Source: Cantharellus purpuraceus
Taxonomy: Eukaryota > Basidiomycota > Agaricomycetes > Cantharellales > Hydnaceae
Length of the DNA: 64,000 nucleotides
Assembly (NCBI GenBank): GCA_025174535.1
Contig: JALBUN010000011.1
Coordinates: forward strand, 1-64,000
Reading direction: 5' to 3'
Shown here: piece by piece, positions 22,850 to 33,215 of the stretch
Layout of the letters: each line of letters opens with the position of its first letter
Numbering within the stretch: position 1 is the stretch's first letter
Position numbers and translations under genes: made by a program
The notes under the pieces: generated by a model
What the model was told of the DNA's origin: nothing
Databases searched by the model: none
The model's input: only the letters and a program-made list of their open reading frames with translations

Positions 22850-23499
22850 CGTCATTGGTACACAGTTGGGTATTCTTTCCATCTTTAACCGAAGCAAAGG
22901 ATGGGGAGATTGCGTCGATCGTATACCTGGGTATGCTGCTTCAGTTTATGGCCTTTCAAGTCTCATAATCATATGAATGTAGGCATCCTTCCTCGATAGA
23001 TGCATTGTGTGCATTGACTCCAGATGTTATCCTTACGGGCTCTTCTGATGGCTTTATTCGTGCCGTCGAGATTTTGCCTACCAAGTTCCTTGGCATCATT
23101 GCTGATCACGGTGAATTCCCTATCGAACGGCTCAAGCTTGACCGGCAAGGCAGGTGGCTAGGTAGTGCGAGCCATGACGAGGTGCTCAAGTTGACAGATG
23201 TCGGGGATGCTCTAGAGGATAGCGATGAGGATGAGGATGGGAAAGCGAAGGGGAAACAACCAATGCTAGCAGACATGGATGATCAAGAAGGTGGAGGGGA
23301 AGCTGGGTTGGGTGATATGTCAGCGCTTGCAAAACAGGAGCAAACCGCGATGTCAGACAAGGATTCTGACTCGGACGACACTGACTCGGATGACACACAA
23401 AAGCGAAAGAAGAAGAAAAGGCGCAAGAAAATCAAGAATTCTACGGGTTCTCGTAAAAAGGCTAGCAGTGGAGACAGATCCTTTTTCTCAGAGATGTGA
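22850..23499 (+). pseudogene. JIP5: 5'-truncated JIP5 copy
   Basis: It starts abruptly in exon 7 (TQLGILSIFNRSKGW), keeps the exon 7/8 intron, and runs identically to the intact copy to the stop at 23499. Exons 1-6, the start codon and the promoter are absent, so only an internal peptide could be made. Its 3' end faces the intact F-box/WD40 gene. Confidence 0.9.
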
Positions 23500-25276
23500 T
23501 TACATTACGATATGATATTACAGTGCCTAATTCTAGATACATATGTAAAGACCGGGCAAATGCAATACTGAAGGGTCAACCCTTTGACTATTGACATACT
23601 GGACATGGAGACGGTAAAAAGTTCAAAATGCGGGGTTGCTAGCAGCGATCACTTGACAGGAAAATATGGAGTGAGGAGAACATCAAAAAGGTTTGAAGAT
23701 TGGGCTATGATGGAGTCCTTTGAGTGAAACGATGGAGCATTTCAAGCTTGTAACAAGATGCGATTGAGTATCAAACGAAAAGCGTTGTATCCAAACCATA
23801 TGACCAGTCCAAGACCACGATGTTTTGGTCATGCGAGGTACTAAGACTATACGTTAGCATCACAAACAAAAGCAGGCTCTTAACGCACGTACCTGACGAT
23901 ATGGGCAGCATCAAACTTGACATCGAAAATATGGCCTTCGTGTGCGTTCCTGAACTCTCGAATCATACTACCCGTGCGTATATCCCACATTTTGACCGTC
24001 TTATCGTAACTTGCGCTGATGAGACGGCCAGTCCGTGGGTTAAATGATAGAGCCCGTACAAGCGCAGTGTGTCCACTAAGCGTACTAAGGTGTTGTCCCG
24101 TTGAGGCTGACCAGACTTTGATATTCCAGTCAGTGGAGCCAGAACAGATATAATCATCCTATAGTAAATCAGCTAGCCGACAGCATTCAACGGAATTCTA
24201 TCGTACCTTATACTCGATACAAGCTAGACCAGGATCCTGACCACTAAAGATTCTGATTCTGCTTGCAGTTGCTATATCCCATAACATCATTAGCCCATCG
24301 CCACTAGCGCTGACAATTTTGCCGTTCTGCAGCCCTACGGCATTAACGGGCCCGGCATGACCGTGCAGCGAGCAATGTGGTTTGAGGGTCTTGCGATCCC
24401 ACACCTTTATCACTGCATCCTTTGCGCTACCATCACTGATCAGTTGCAAGAACTATAAGACGCCAAACGTTTACACACCAGCTGACGATCCACTGCTTGT
24501 CCACTCTTAGATCCAGCACACCGCCTTGATGTCCCGTCAGGACTTTCCGAACTTCCCCTCTTGTCAAGTCCCACACGAGGATTCTCCGATCGCTGGACCC
24601 AGAGACCATGAATGCTCCGTCAAATTTCAAACACAGAACACTTCCTTCATGGCCTCGTAATGTGGATCTGAGCTTGCCAGTACGCAATGACCATATCTTG
24701 ATCGTCTTGTCTCGCGAGCCCGTCACAATCTTAAATGCATCGAACTCGAGGCAGTATACGCTGTCCAAGTGCCCTGAGAGCTTCATGACACGTGGCTCAG
24801 CCCCCACAGGGATCTCACCATCATCTAAAAAACGCATATGGGGTAGGATTCCACTAACACGCCTCTCGATTTCATGGCGCGTTTTATACAGCGCTTGCCA
24901 ATCTAGCGTTAAGGGCGCCAAAGCACCCTCGGGAATGGGATATTTCACCGGAGAGGACGAAAACAATGAGATATCTGTTGTGATCGTGGAGCAGAAGCTT
25001 TGTCGGCGTGGGGTCCCACTGACAGGGCTTGCACCATAACAGATCTGGGACTGATGAATTGGCGAGGGGGGAGCGGACTGCAGCCAACGCACACGACTGA
25101 GCGCGACATCAACCTCGTTACGAAACGACGTGGCGGCAGATACCATGCTATTATTATGTCCGAACCGCGAAGTTGAAGGAGACGAAGCGGAAAGATACCG
25201 TTGAGCAAGCTCGTTGTTTATTTCCCAACCGGGTTCGTGGAAGAGCGTGCGCCAGATTAAGGGATCTGATGCAAGG
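22850..25276. repeat. right arm of the 2.43-kb inverted repeat
   Basis: This is the reverse complement of 13775-16201. The inner edge at 22850 falls inside JIP5 exon 7. The outer edge at 25276 falls inside the F-box codons of the intact WD40 gene. Arm spacing is 6,648 bp. Confidence 0.95.
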
Positions 25277-26174
25277 TGGCGCCAGTTAGGGGAGACACTG
25301 AGACATACAATAATAGTTCTTAGGTCCAAGAACAGTAGAACATATAATGCAATCTCAGGAGGAAGACAAGAAACGATATCTGGAACAGTCATTGAGACGG
25401 TAGCCGAAGGCCATAAAAGAAAAGCGACAAACCGATGGTTGTAGGAATGTTCACAAAGCAGGCCTCATCATCAACCAGTTCACCCTCTTCGCCATCAAGT
25501 GGATAGTCGTCAAAAGGCTCGGCACTAATTGCCTTCCCCTTCCCTTTACGTTTCAAACGAATGCCAACCTCTTTAGTTGGTGAAGAAAGGGCAGTCCACA
25601 ATCGTGGTAAGATACGCTGACTACCAGTTTTACTGGGACTCGGCGGTGAAGCGAGGTTAGAATTCGAGTCAAGACCTTTCTTGGACGGCGACGTGAAGAA
25701 TATTGAGCGGGAGGAGCATGTAGCAATATTGTCAGGGGTGACAGTCCGTATGGATTCATTGGCAAGTGGGGCCGAGCGGCGTTGAGGAGTATTAGGCAAA
25801 GAAGGAGCAGAGACGAGGGTATAGTCAATGCTAGGGGAAGGAGAGACCGACCGGGAGCGGGAGGCTGCCATGGGAGTGCTTACGATGCTTGAGGAAGAGG
25901 AGCTTGCAAAGGGTGTCCCGAGGACAGTGCCAAGCAGTTTGGAGAACTTGCCAATGCTGCGACGCGCGTCTTGACCTTCTGTCTGAGATCGCTTGTGCTT
26001 TGTCTGGAGACGATTGGTAGACGACGAAGCGACGCGCTGGGTTTCAGACAGGTTGAGCGACAATGAGAAACCAGCGAGACCAACGTCGGAGAAAGCCGTA
26101 ACTGGACGAGAGGGTGGCGTGCGAGATGGTTGAGGCTGTGACTCAGCATCCTCGGTAGCGAAAGGGGACGGCAT
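23771..26174 (-). CDS. F-box/WD40 repeat protein (intact copy), putative SCF adaptor
   Basis: Five exons on the minus strand: 26174-25433, 25379-24479, 24435-24207, 24158-23893 and 23840-23771, giving 735 residues. The start ATG (MPSPFATEDAES) lies just 3' of a polypyrimidine-CAG, so a 5'-leader intron is possible. Residues 1-245 are Ser/Pro-rich and disordered. Residues ~252-295 are an F-box (LPPEIALYVLLFLDL, then LASDPLIWRTLF). A linker follows, and ~446-735 hold seven WD40 repeats with TGSRDKTIKIW, SGSSDRRILVWD, SASGDGLMMLWD and SASYDKTVKMWD. The order matches Met30/sconB/Cdc4-type substrate receptors of SCF ubiquitin ligases; which one it is cannot be fixed. The exon 1 donor (GTTTGT) is chosen on phase. 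The last four exons lie in the inverted arm. Confidence 0.88.
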
Positions 26175-26733
26175 AATCTGAAAAAAAAATAGAAGGTTAC
26201 TAGTGCATTTGACTTTGGAGGGCACGCACTGGAGACCACATAACGCGATGCACGTAGGCTGCCAGGTCTCGTCTTGAAGGTGAATATATGTTTAACGCGC
26301 TGCTCACCAAATCTAACCCTGTATATATACAGCAACGGGTGTGGCGCTCCCCAAGGAGACTCTATCTCCCCCCCTCTCAATACAAGATCGAACTTGAGTA
26401 GAGCTTGACACAGCGACGCCCGTATTTGTTTACCAGTTTCCCGAGACTTCTGGAAGCGGATTAACTTCAAACACGCAGATCATGCATGTCAGCGACTCAC
26501 AGGCAATATTTACTGAGGTATGCTTAGTCAGCCGCGTTTAGCCGAAATTCAATTTGTTTCGATCCTAGCCTGCAACTTATTCCCTATTCAACTTTTGGAT
26601 GAAAGGGTAGAATGATCCACATTGATTGGCTGGGTGAGTTGGCGCTCCGATGGCTCCTCAGAGCTGTTAGTTACTGTAAACCAACTATTATATCTGGTAT
26701 CAAGTTTATACTCTTCTGATCATACCGAAGGAA
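26175..26733. other. upstream region of the F-box/WD40 gene
   Basis: Contains a TATATATA stretch near 26324 and short unrelated frames. The F-box/WD40 promoter and the 3' flank of the kinase pseudogene meet here. Confidence 0.35.
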
Positions 26734-27820
26734 TTAAGGGTGTCTATCTAAAAATTTGTTCGCGGCATTCTTCAACCAGGGGTCGTCGAATAACTCTCTT
26801 GTAGTCGCACGCTCTTCAGGAACCAGTTTGAGACATCGTCGAATGAACTTTTCAGCACCGCCCAATTCAGTTTCGCCTTCAATCAACGAAAAGGTGTCAA
26901 GAAGCTTCCCAATTGACCATGTCGGCGTCATATGCTGTGAGAAGTGTGCAAAGGTACCTGCAAAAAATGAGGAAGGGCATCTCAGCAACTCTAGAATAGG
27001 CTGATCATCGTCTTTGAAATGCTTGTGTTTATGCTGGCACTTGTTAAGAAAACTTGGATCAAAGGTTGTGCCGAGGGCCTCTGTCATACGGGCCAAGTGA
27101 TCCTCTTCGATATCCCATCCCCCTTGGCTATAAGGCTCGAATAATCAACGTCCGACAAGGAGTTCGACGAGCTATTTGGAAGAGGGGAAAGGTCAGACTT
27201 TGACAAGGATAAGGTTGACCAACGAGGCAACCGAGATTCCAAATGTCGGCAGGTTTGTTCCATTTATAACCGAGAATGACCTCCGGTGCTCGAAGAGCTA
27301 CTGGTTGAATGAGCTCCTGAAAATGACGATTTTTCCAATGCGCTGGTAAACAATTTTTATGAGTAAACATGACTGAACAGGGAAGGAAAATGCTCACAAT
27401 GACCTACATCAACTATGACAGCTTCTAACTGAACCTCCCGTATGACCAAGTCCGAAGTCGGCGGCAATGGCTGAGAAACCACCGGATTCACAGGTGGGCA
27501 CACCGCCGTTCCACAATAGTACGTAACAGAGGGTTATTGACAAGTTCGTGAGTCACTATATCCGTCACATGGCCAGGTCGAAAGAGGATGTTGTCGTGCT
27601 TGATATTTTAGCCGTACATCGCTATCAACAGTATGTTATAAGTAGAGCAGTTAACTCCAACCTGCATGCACAATATTGCACACCTCGTTCAGGTATTCTA
27701 ATCCCAAGAGCACTTGCTTTATGACGCACTTAACGGCGCTGGGCTGAACGACATGATCGAGACAGAGTGATTTAGACTGAATCCGAGAACCTCAGTAACA
27801 ACGCATCACACCTCGACTAC
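26734..27820 (-). pseudogene. 3' part of an SRPK-like protein kinase gene
   Basis: Minus-strand segments give the C-terminal two thirds of an SR-protein kinase. They are a VVTEVLG strand near 27805, KCVIKQVLLGLEYLNEVCN near 27710, the catalytic loop IKHDNILF near 27590, ELIQPVALRAPEVILGYKW near 27290 and PADIWNLGCL, then the C-lobe to a stop at 26734 (RATTRELFDDPWL). Lesions include a damaged splice site before the catalytic loop and an in-frame TGA in the segment after ELLVGR near 27140. DVG stands where DFG is usual. The missing N-lobe is found at 31244-31666, beyond the polymerase-bearing insertion. Confidence 0.85.
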
Positions 27821-30800
27821 GCACGCTGTGCTCCGTGCTAGCACTTCCTCGAGACTGTGCTGCATGCCTGACTCCTCCATGGCGTAGGTCGTCATCTCAT
27901 CGAGTCTGATGGCACCACCAGCTGAGCGTCTTTTCTCTGGCTTGAACGAGTGACGACCAACGAGACTGTGTGTAGTGACTCTTGTCTTTCACCTTTTGTG
28001 TCTGTTCAATCACCCACGCAAAGCTTCACGATGCCTCAACTTCGATCACATGCACTTGCTCATCGAACATGCAAAAGTGCTCACCAGTCGTACCGTTCAT
28101 CGGCTCACACACGTTCTCTGTCATGTGGAATCCCTGTGCACTCTTGACGAACCTTCGCATCGATGGATCCTTGATGACTTCGAAGCTGTGTTGCATGTCC
28201 ATGTGTCCTCCGTTCGTGAGCCGCTTGACAAGAAACGTGACGCTGAACACGACTTCGGGCACGTAGGTCTGTCCGTTGGATTCGAAGAACGGCATGTCCT
28301 CGCGCACAAGCCTGCACGTGTACTTCTGTCCATGCCATGTTGTGATATTGTCGTCATCATTGTCACCGAGTGTTTGCCAGCTACTGTGGCACCAATGCGT
28401 GTGGCAATGCCATATGCATCGATCTCGATGCCTCTGTCTCCTCGTCTCGCGAAGCGCCGCGACGACTCGGACTTCCTCTAGGGTACCGTGACATTAGTGT
28501 TCGCCACGATGGTGTTAAACGTGGCTACAGGAACACCGAGAGCAAAGCTGTAGTACTCAACGACGTCTCCATTCCCGTAGTTCGGGTGGCCTCTGTACAA
28601 TATGCGACTGCTACAGCAGACGATTGACGTCTCATCGCCATTCAGCAGGACGTTGAGGACGATGAGGACGATGGGCAGGTACTCATATCCCCTTGTCTCC
28701 TCCACAGGGCCCAGGGACACGGAGAGCTTCGATGTCTTCAGCTTGTCTGATGTGAGGTGCAGATACGGTTGGGTCCCATCTACGTCCCGCACGATGGATG
28801 AAGAGCCGGTAATAGTGGTCACTATTCCGTCCACACTCACTGGCACTGGTGGCTGCGAAGGTTTCTTCTCCGCTCGTTCCTTGATGAACACACCTGTCTT
28901 CGTGCTCGGACCCATCACTTGGATGAGCGATGGCTTGAAGTGCAGCTGGTTGGACACATCGACGATGGGCAGTCGTTTACTCTCGAGTCTCGTGATCGCC
29001 TCGTTCAACACAATGGCACATCTGATCCTCCGGTCTTGCAGTGTCCCATCCATGTGAACCGGCGGAATCAACCGTTGCTCGACACTGCGCATGATGCCAA
29101 TGCGATCCATGCGACGACTCGCGATTCCCTTGGACACCGCGGCTCCTGACTGTGTGATGCCATGGTGCATCTTCTTCATTAGCAGCAGTGACAGGAAGGT
29201 CTCACTCTTTCACTGTCATGGTCATGGCACCAAACGGCGTGAAGGACAAGATGCGTTTTAAACCACCAAGGCTACTCCTCACGTGTGCATGCAATTCCGC
29301 ATCGAAGAGTCGCACAGTCACTGGTGTTGCACGCACAAAGCAGGAGTCTATGTCACCACCGACGACACACACTGTACAGTCTAGAGTGTGGGAAGCCAAG
29401 GGCACCGTACAAGTTGTTCGTGAGAATCTTCAACGATATCGAGAACAACGGGTCGGTCTCTTTGACTGCATTGCGTGTGCTGATGAAAAACTCGAGCACT
29501 GTGTATGTGTTGACCGTCGGATCTCTCGCAAACGCTACGCGTTCGTTGTTGATATGCACACGCATGGCCTCCGTTGAGTGCGTCGTGTGCCTACACACAG
29601 GAATCCAAGGGTATCGGCGCGGTATGCGTAGTGATGGATGTCACCTCATCAAGGCGTTGTGTGTGTGCGAGGAGGAAACACGGTTATCGAAGTTCGCGTT
29701 GCCCTTTGAGCTTGTGGTCGGTCAGATTGGCAGTGCGATGTATCACGGTTTGAGTTCTGTGTTGTCTTCGCCAACGCACCGTGTCGGTACAACGAGCAGT
29801 CCTTGCCACTGTTCAAGTCCATCGCAAGGAGCAAGGCCATCAACAGTCCGCAGTTCATCGTCGTCATCGTCATCATCGAAGACGACGAGCACGCAGAGGA
29901 GTGCACGTCTGTCAGCTGTAAGTCCATGACAGTGCCAGCACAAGATGCTATGATCACGCTGCTCACCATGATGCCACAGCACGGCCAAGGGTGCGTTGTG
30001 TTGTGTCATCACCTGAGCAGCCTGGCGGCTGATGTCCCTGCAACAATGCCACCATCAAGCACAACGGTGTGTGCCGGCTCCCCACTGGCACAATGCTGTA
30101 TGTACCGAACCTCGATTACTGGATGCCTCATGCCAGCACTGAGAGCATAAAGTACCTGGCAACAGTCGCTGGGATCAAGAACGCAACAGTAAACTTCTAC
30201 GATGCAGTCAAGCCCTTCATTGCTCCGCTGTCATAGGCAGTTTTCAACAACAGGTGTTCGGTTCTGCCTCGCAGTGTGTGTTGCAAAGGAACGACTTCAT
30301 GTCCAGCTCCTCGATGATGGCGAGACTGTGCTGTTCACGAAGGTCTCGGGACTCGTCAAGGCAACGCGGTGGGCTGAACGGTCGACAACGACATGTGCGA
30401 TCCCTATTCCACTGCGGTTCATTCCCACGACCATAGTGACGGGACGTAGCTGCGCAGTACAGGACTTCCTCATTCCCATGTTCCGATTCAACGAGGACGT
30501 GCTGGCACTCATGTGGATCGTCGGCAATGTATCCCACAGAGAAGGCCGGTGTAACACACGCACAGTGCTCGAGTTCTTCATCAGCATACGCAATGCAGTC
30601 AAAAAGACCGACCCGTTGTTCTCGATATCGTTGAAGATCCTCACGAACAGCCTGTACGGTGCCCTTGGCTTCCCACACTCTAGACTGTACAGTTCTCGCT
30701 GTGCTGCGTCAGTCACTGCCATTGGTAGATTCCTCATCACAGTATCCAAGGTCGTCATGAACAGCACCGGCTTGTGTGTCGTCGGTGGTGACATAGACTC

Positions 30801-31243
30801 CTGCTTTGTGCGTGCAACACCAGTGACTATGCGACTCTTCGATGCGGAATTGCATGCACACGTGAGGAGTAGCCTTGGTGGTTTAAAACGCATCTTGTCC
30901 TTCACGCCGTTTGGTGCCATGACCATGACAGTGAAAGAGTGAGACCTTCCTGTCACTGCTGCTAATGAAGAAGATGCACCATGGCATCACACAGTCAGGA
31001 GCCGCGGTGTCCAAGGGAATCGCGAGTCGTCGCATGGATCGCATTGGCATCATGCGCAGTGTCGAGCAACGGTTGATTCCGCCGGTTCACATGGATGAGA
31101 CACTGCAAGACCGGAGGATCAGATGTGCCATTGTGTTAAACGAGGCGATCACGAGACTCGAGAGTAAACGACTGCCCATCGTCGATGTGTCCAACCAACT
31201 GCACTTGTACCAGCCCATCGTCCTCAACGTCCTGAGGTCCTAT
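27821..31243. mobile_element. ~3.4-kb insertion carrying two inverted family B DNA polymerase relics
   Basis: The two halves of the kinase pseudogene stop at about 27820 and 31243. Between them is unrelated DNA with two opposed copies of a family B polymerase C-terminal region: minus strand 28478-29515 and plus strand ~30550-31243. Edges are estimated from where kinase similarity stops (after FVFIGPQ on one side, before VVTEVLG on the other) and could be off by tens of bases. No clear terminal repeat or target-site duplication was found. Polymerase-bearing insertions in fungi include invertron plasmids, Polinton-like elements and endogenised DNA viruses; the sequence does not decide among them. 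Confidence 0.6.
28026..29515 (-). pseudogene. family B DNA polymerase relic, copy A
   Basis: On the minus strand, a fragment with NNLYGALGFPHSRL (motif B region) is followed by GGDIDSCFV. The latter corresponds to motif C, where functional enzymes usually have YGDTDS. A KKMHHG segment comes next, matching the KKxY region, then SKGIASRRMDRIGIMR and a thumb-like RLESKRLPIVDV stretch. About 28 codons between motifs B and C present in copy B are deleted here, and the frame shifts near 29195. A continuation at 28026-28307 may be the C-terminal extension. It is a broken gene; the palm motif A was not seen. Confidence 0.7.
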
Positions 31244-31255
31244 GAATACGAATGA
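30100..31255 (+). pseudogene. family B DNA polymerase relic, copy B
   Basis: On the plus strand, KILTNSLYGALGFPHSRL near 30630 (motif B) and GGDIDSCFV near 30785 (motif C) are joined by an intact ~28-codon stretch (CAASVTAIGR). A stop at 30940-30942 is followed in another frame by KKMHHG and the same SKGIASRRMDR/thumb region as copy A. The thumb has a large internal deletion, so copy B ends about 31243. Upstream (30050-30230) a frame with CRLPTGTMLYVPNLDYW may be polymerase N-terminal sequence. Motif A and the exonuclease motifs were not identified, so it is not expected to be functional. Confidence 0.7.
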
Positions 31256-31666
31256 GTCGTAATATGTCAGATTATGCCGGAAACCACGATGAGAGGGTTC
31301 GGAACACGCGATCTTTTCGAGTAGGCCAAGTTCATCAGATAACTGTTGCTTCACAGGTAAGAATCTTGAGCGAAACGAAACGCTCGTTGCTAAATCCGCT
31401 CTGTTGGTCAGTTATCTGTGATATTGCAAAGAATGTACGTACTCCTTGTCACAGGCCATCCAAACACTGGAGTACTGGCCCCATCCCAGTTTCCTTACAA
31501 TACCATATCGTCCTAATATTTGACCAAGTCGAGCTGGGAAGTAACCACTGTTGTTGCGGCCGTCACTCCGCAAATCCTCTTCATGGAAACCACTTAGCGA
31601 TCTTCCTGAGGATGAAGACCTAGCAGAATCGTTAGATGAGTGCATGGAGTGTAGTAAAAGGCTCAT
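31244..31666 (-). pseudogene. 5' part (N-lobe) of the SRPK-like kinase gene
   Basis: From an ATG at 31666 the minus strand reads a Ser-rich leader, then SGYFPARLGQILGRYGIV and the glycine-loop motif LGWGQYSSVW typical of SRPK kinases. An intron begins GTACGT at about 31439. The next exon has FVSLKILTCEAT, a frameshift/TGATGA, then DELGLLEKIACSEPSHRG and NLTYYDSFVFIGPQ, where it stops at the insertion. The rest of the kinase is at 26734-27820 in the same orientation. Confidence 0.85.
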
Positions 31667-33215
31667 GAGAGGAGACAGTTGGAATTGACTTACAGTAGAC
31701 GTTAGGTACGAAACATACGTCCAAGTCAATGTGGGAACAACCTCTGCCGGAAATCCACCAAATATTAATTGGTTGGCAAAAAAAATTGTCAACGAGAACG
31801 AGACATACAGCAAAGTACAATGGGTAGTCCACCGCATATGTTGGCGTTACTTCGACAAGGCTATTCCGAATCTTGAAAAGCCAATATGTTTCTACAATCG
31901 AACCACAGGCAAATATGAATAAATAGCAGCGCAGGAGAAAATAACGGCAGCGAGAGGTAATAATAAATGTGAAGTACAGAACGACAAAGAGGCGTGGACA
32001 GGTGAAGGAAGGTAAATCTTGTTGAGGTAAAACCCGGAGTCGTGGCAGCGAGCATTGAAACGTTGGGAAATGTGGGTACTCACATTGAATTGGGGTCGCA
32101 ACCCGCACACACAAGTCTTAGTCGCTAGCAAGGACTTATTAAACCCGAGGGCAGGACTGCAGGAAGGACCCGGCTTACGAGTATCTCGTCACCAATAGTT
32201 TGAATTTAATGCACTGTCAAACATGTATCAGCGAAACAGTATATGCATCCAAGCAACAAGGGAAAGCTGAAGGCCGTGGCATTCGGCTACAATGCAGAGT
32301 CAGATACTCTCGGTGCTTGATCTCACGCGCTTCGCAGAGGCAGAGCTCGTATAATAGGGAACCACAGGATCATCTCGAAAGGTCGCCCTAGGCATAAACA
32401 ATTAGAACATTTCCTCACCTGGATGACACATTTGGTGGCCTGACACCGATGCCGACAGACATATTAAAGCGGGGCTACTCCTACGTAGGTATATGGGGCC
32501 TACAAATTGGTGACATGTACAGCGATTCGTGGAGCGGCCATCGTATTAATGTAAGACTCTAATCATGGCCTGAGGTAGTGAGGTCGGAGCTGAAATTCAT
32601 TCACGCTCCCAATCTCAAGCTGCCGTTGCCCGCAATGTCTGACCCACGAGATCCTAGTCTCGAGGTGCCTTTTTCCTTGCCCAGCTCATGGGGCAGGGAT
32701 ACAGAAGGTCTGGCAGCTATTTCTATGTTTCTGTCAGGCGCCGTCATGGTCACAAGGAATAGGTGTGCACGGAGTGCAGACCAATATTTCTATCACTGAT
32801 CTCGTTTATCTTGTCACCTTACTTAGATATTTGTCTTGGCCAGCTCTTCTTGTAGCCATCGCAGGTTACTTTGGTAGCCGCCCTATGCGTCAAAAAGATG
32901 GTGGACAAGGTCTTTCTGGGATAGTGTAATGCATTGGTTCACTTTTTCTGTGAAACCCTCACTGACACCTTCCTTTGCGATACAGTTTCGCACTGACTGC
33001 AGCCATATCGGCGTACATACCCATGCTACTCCTTCCCCCATCCTATAATCAGGTCCCTTTACCGATGAATCAATGAACCCCGCGTTTACTCCGTCTGTAT
33101 GGTAAAACAATATTCAATTGCCTATCTATCATCCGCTTGCAAGTCACCCTCTATCGACGTGCAGACCGTCATGGGCTCCCCAAACAATGCCAAAACGCCT
33201 CCAAAGTGAAATGAA
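31667..33215. other. no gene recognised
   Basis: It includes the former kinase promoter (31670-32130), where hydrophobic minus-strand frames reflect pyrimidine-rich DNA. A minus-strand frame at 32883-33110 (ITLSQKDLVHHLF) looks protein-like but is too short to name. Confidence 0.35.

Noticed and set aside
28602..29577. Plus-strand frames of 129-151 codons opposite polymerase copy A
   Set aside because: They are the antisense of the recognisable polymerase segments.
27821..31243. Insertion considered as an LTR or non-LTR retrotransposon
   Set aside because: No reverse-transcriptase, integrase or LTR signature was found; the recognisable motifs are of family B DNA polymerase.
31632..32131. 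Hydrophobic minus-strand frame of 160 codons upstream of the kinase remnant
   Set aside because: It lies in the expected 5' leader/promoter; hydrophobicity reflects T-rich codons in pyrimidine-rich DNA.
32883..33110. 75-codon minus-strand frame next to THR4
   Set aside because: Looks protein-like at its end but too short and unsupported to call a gene.
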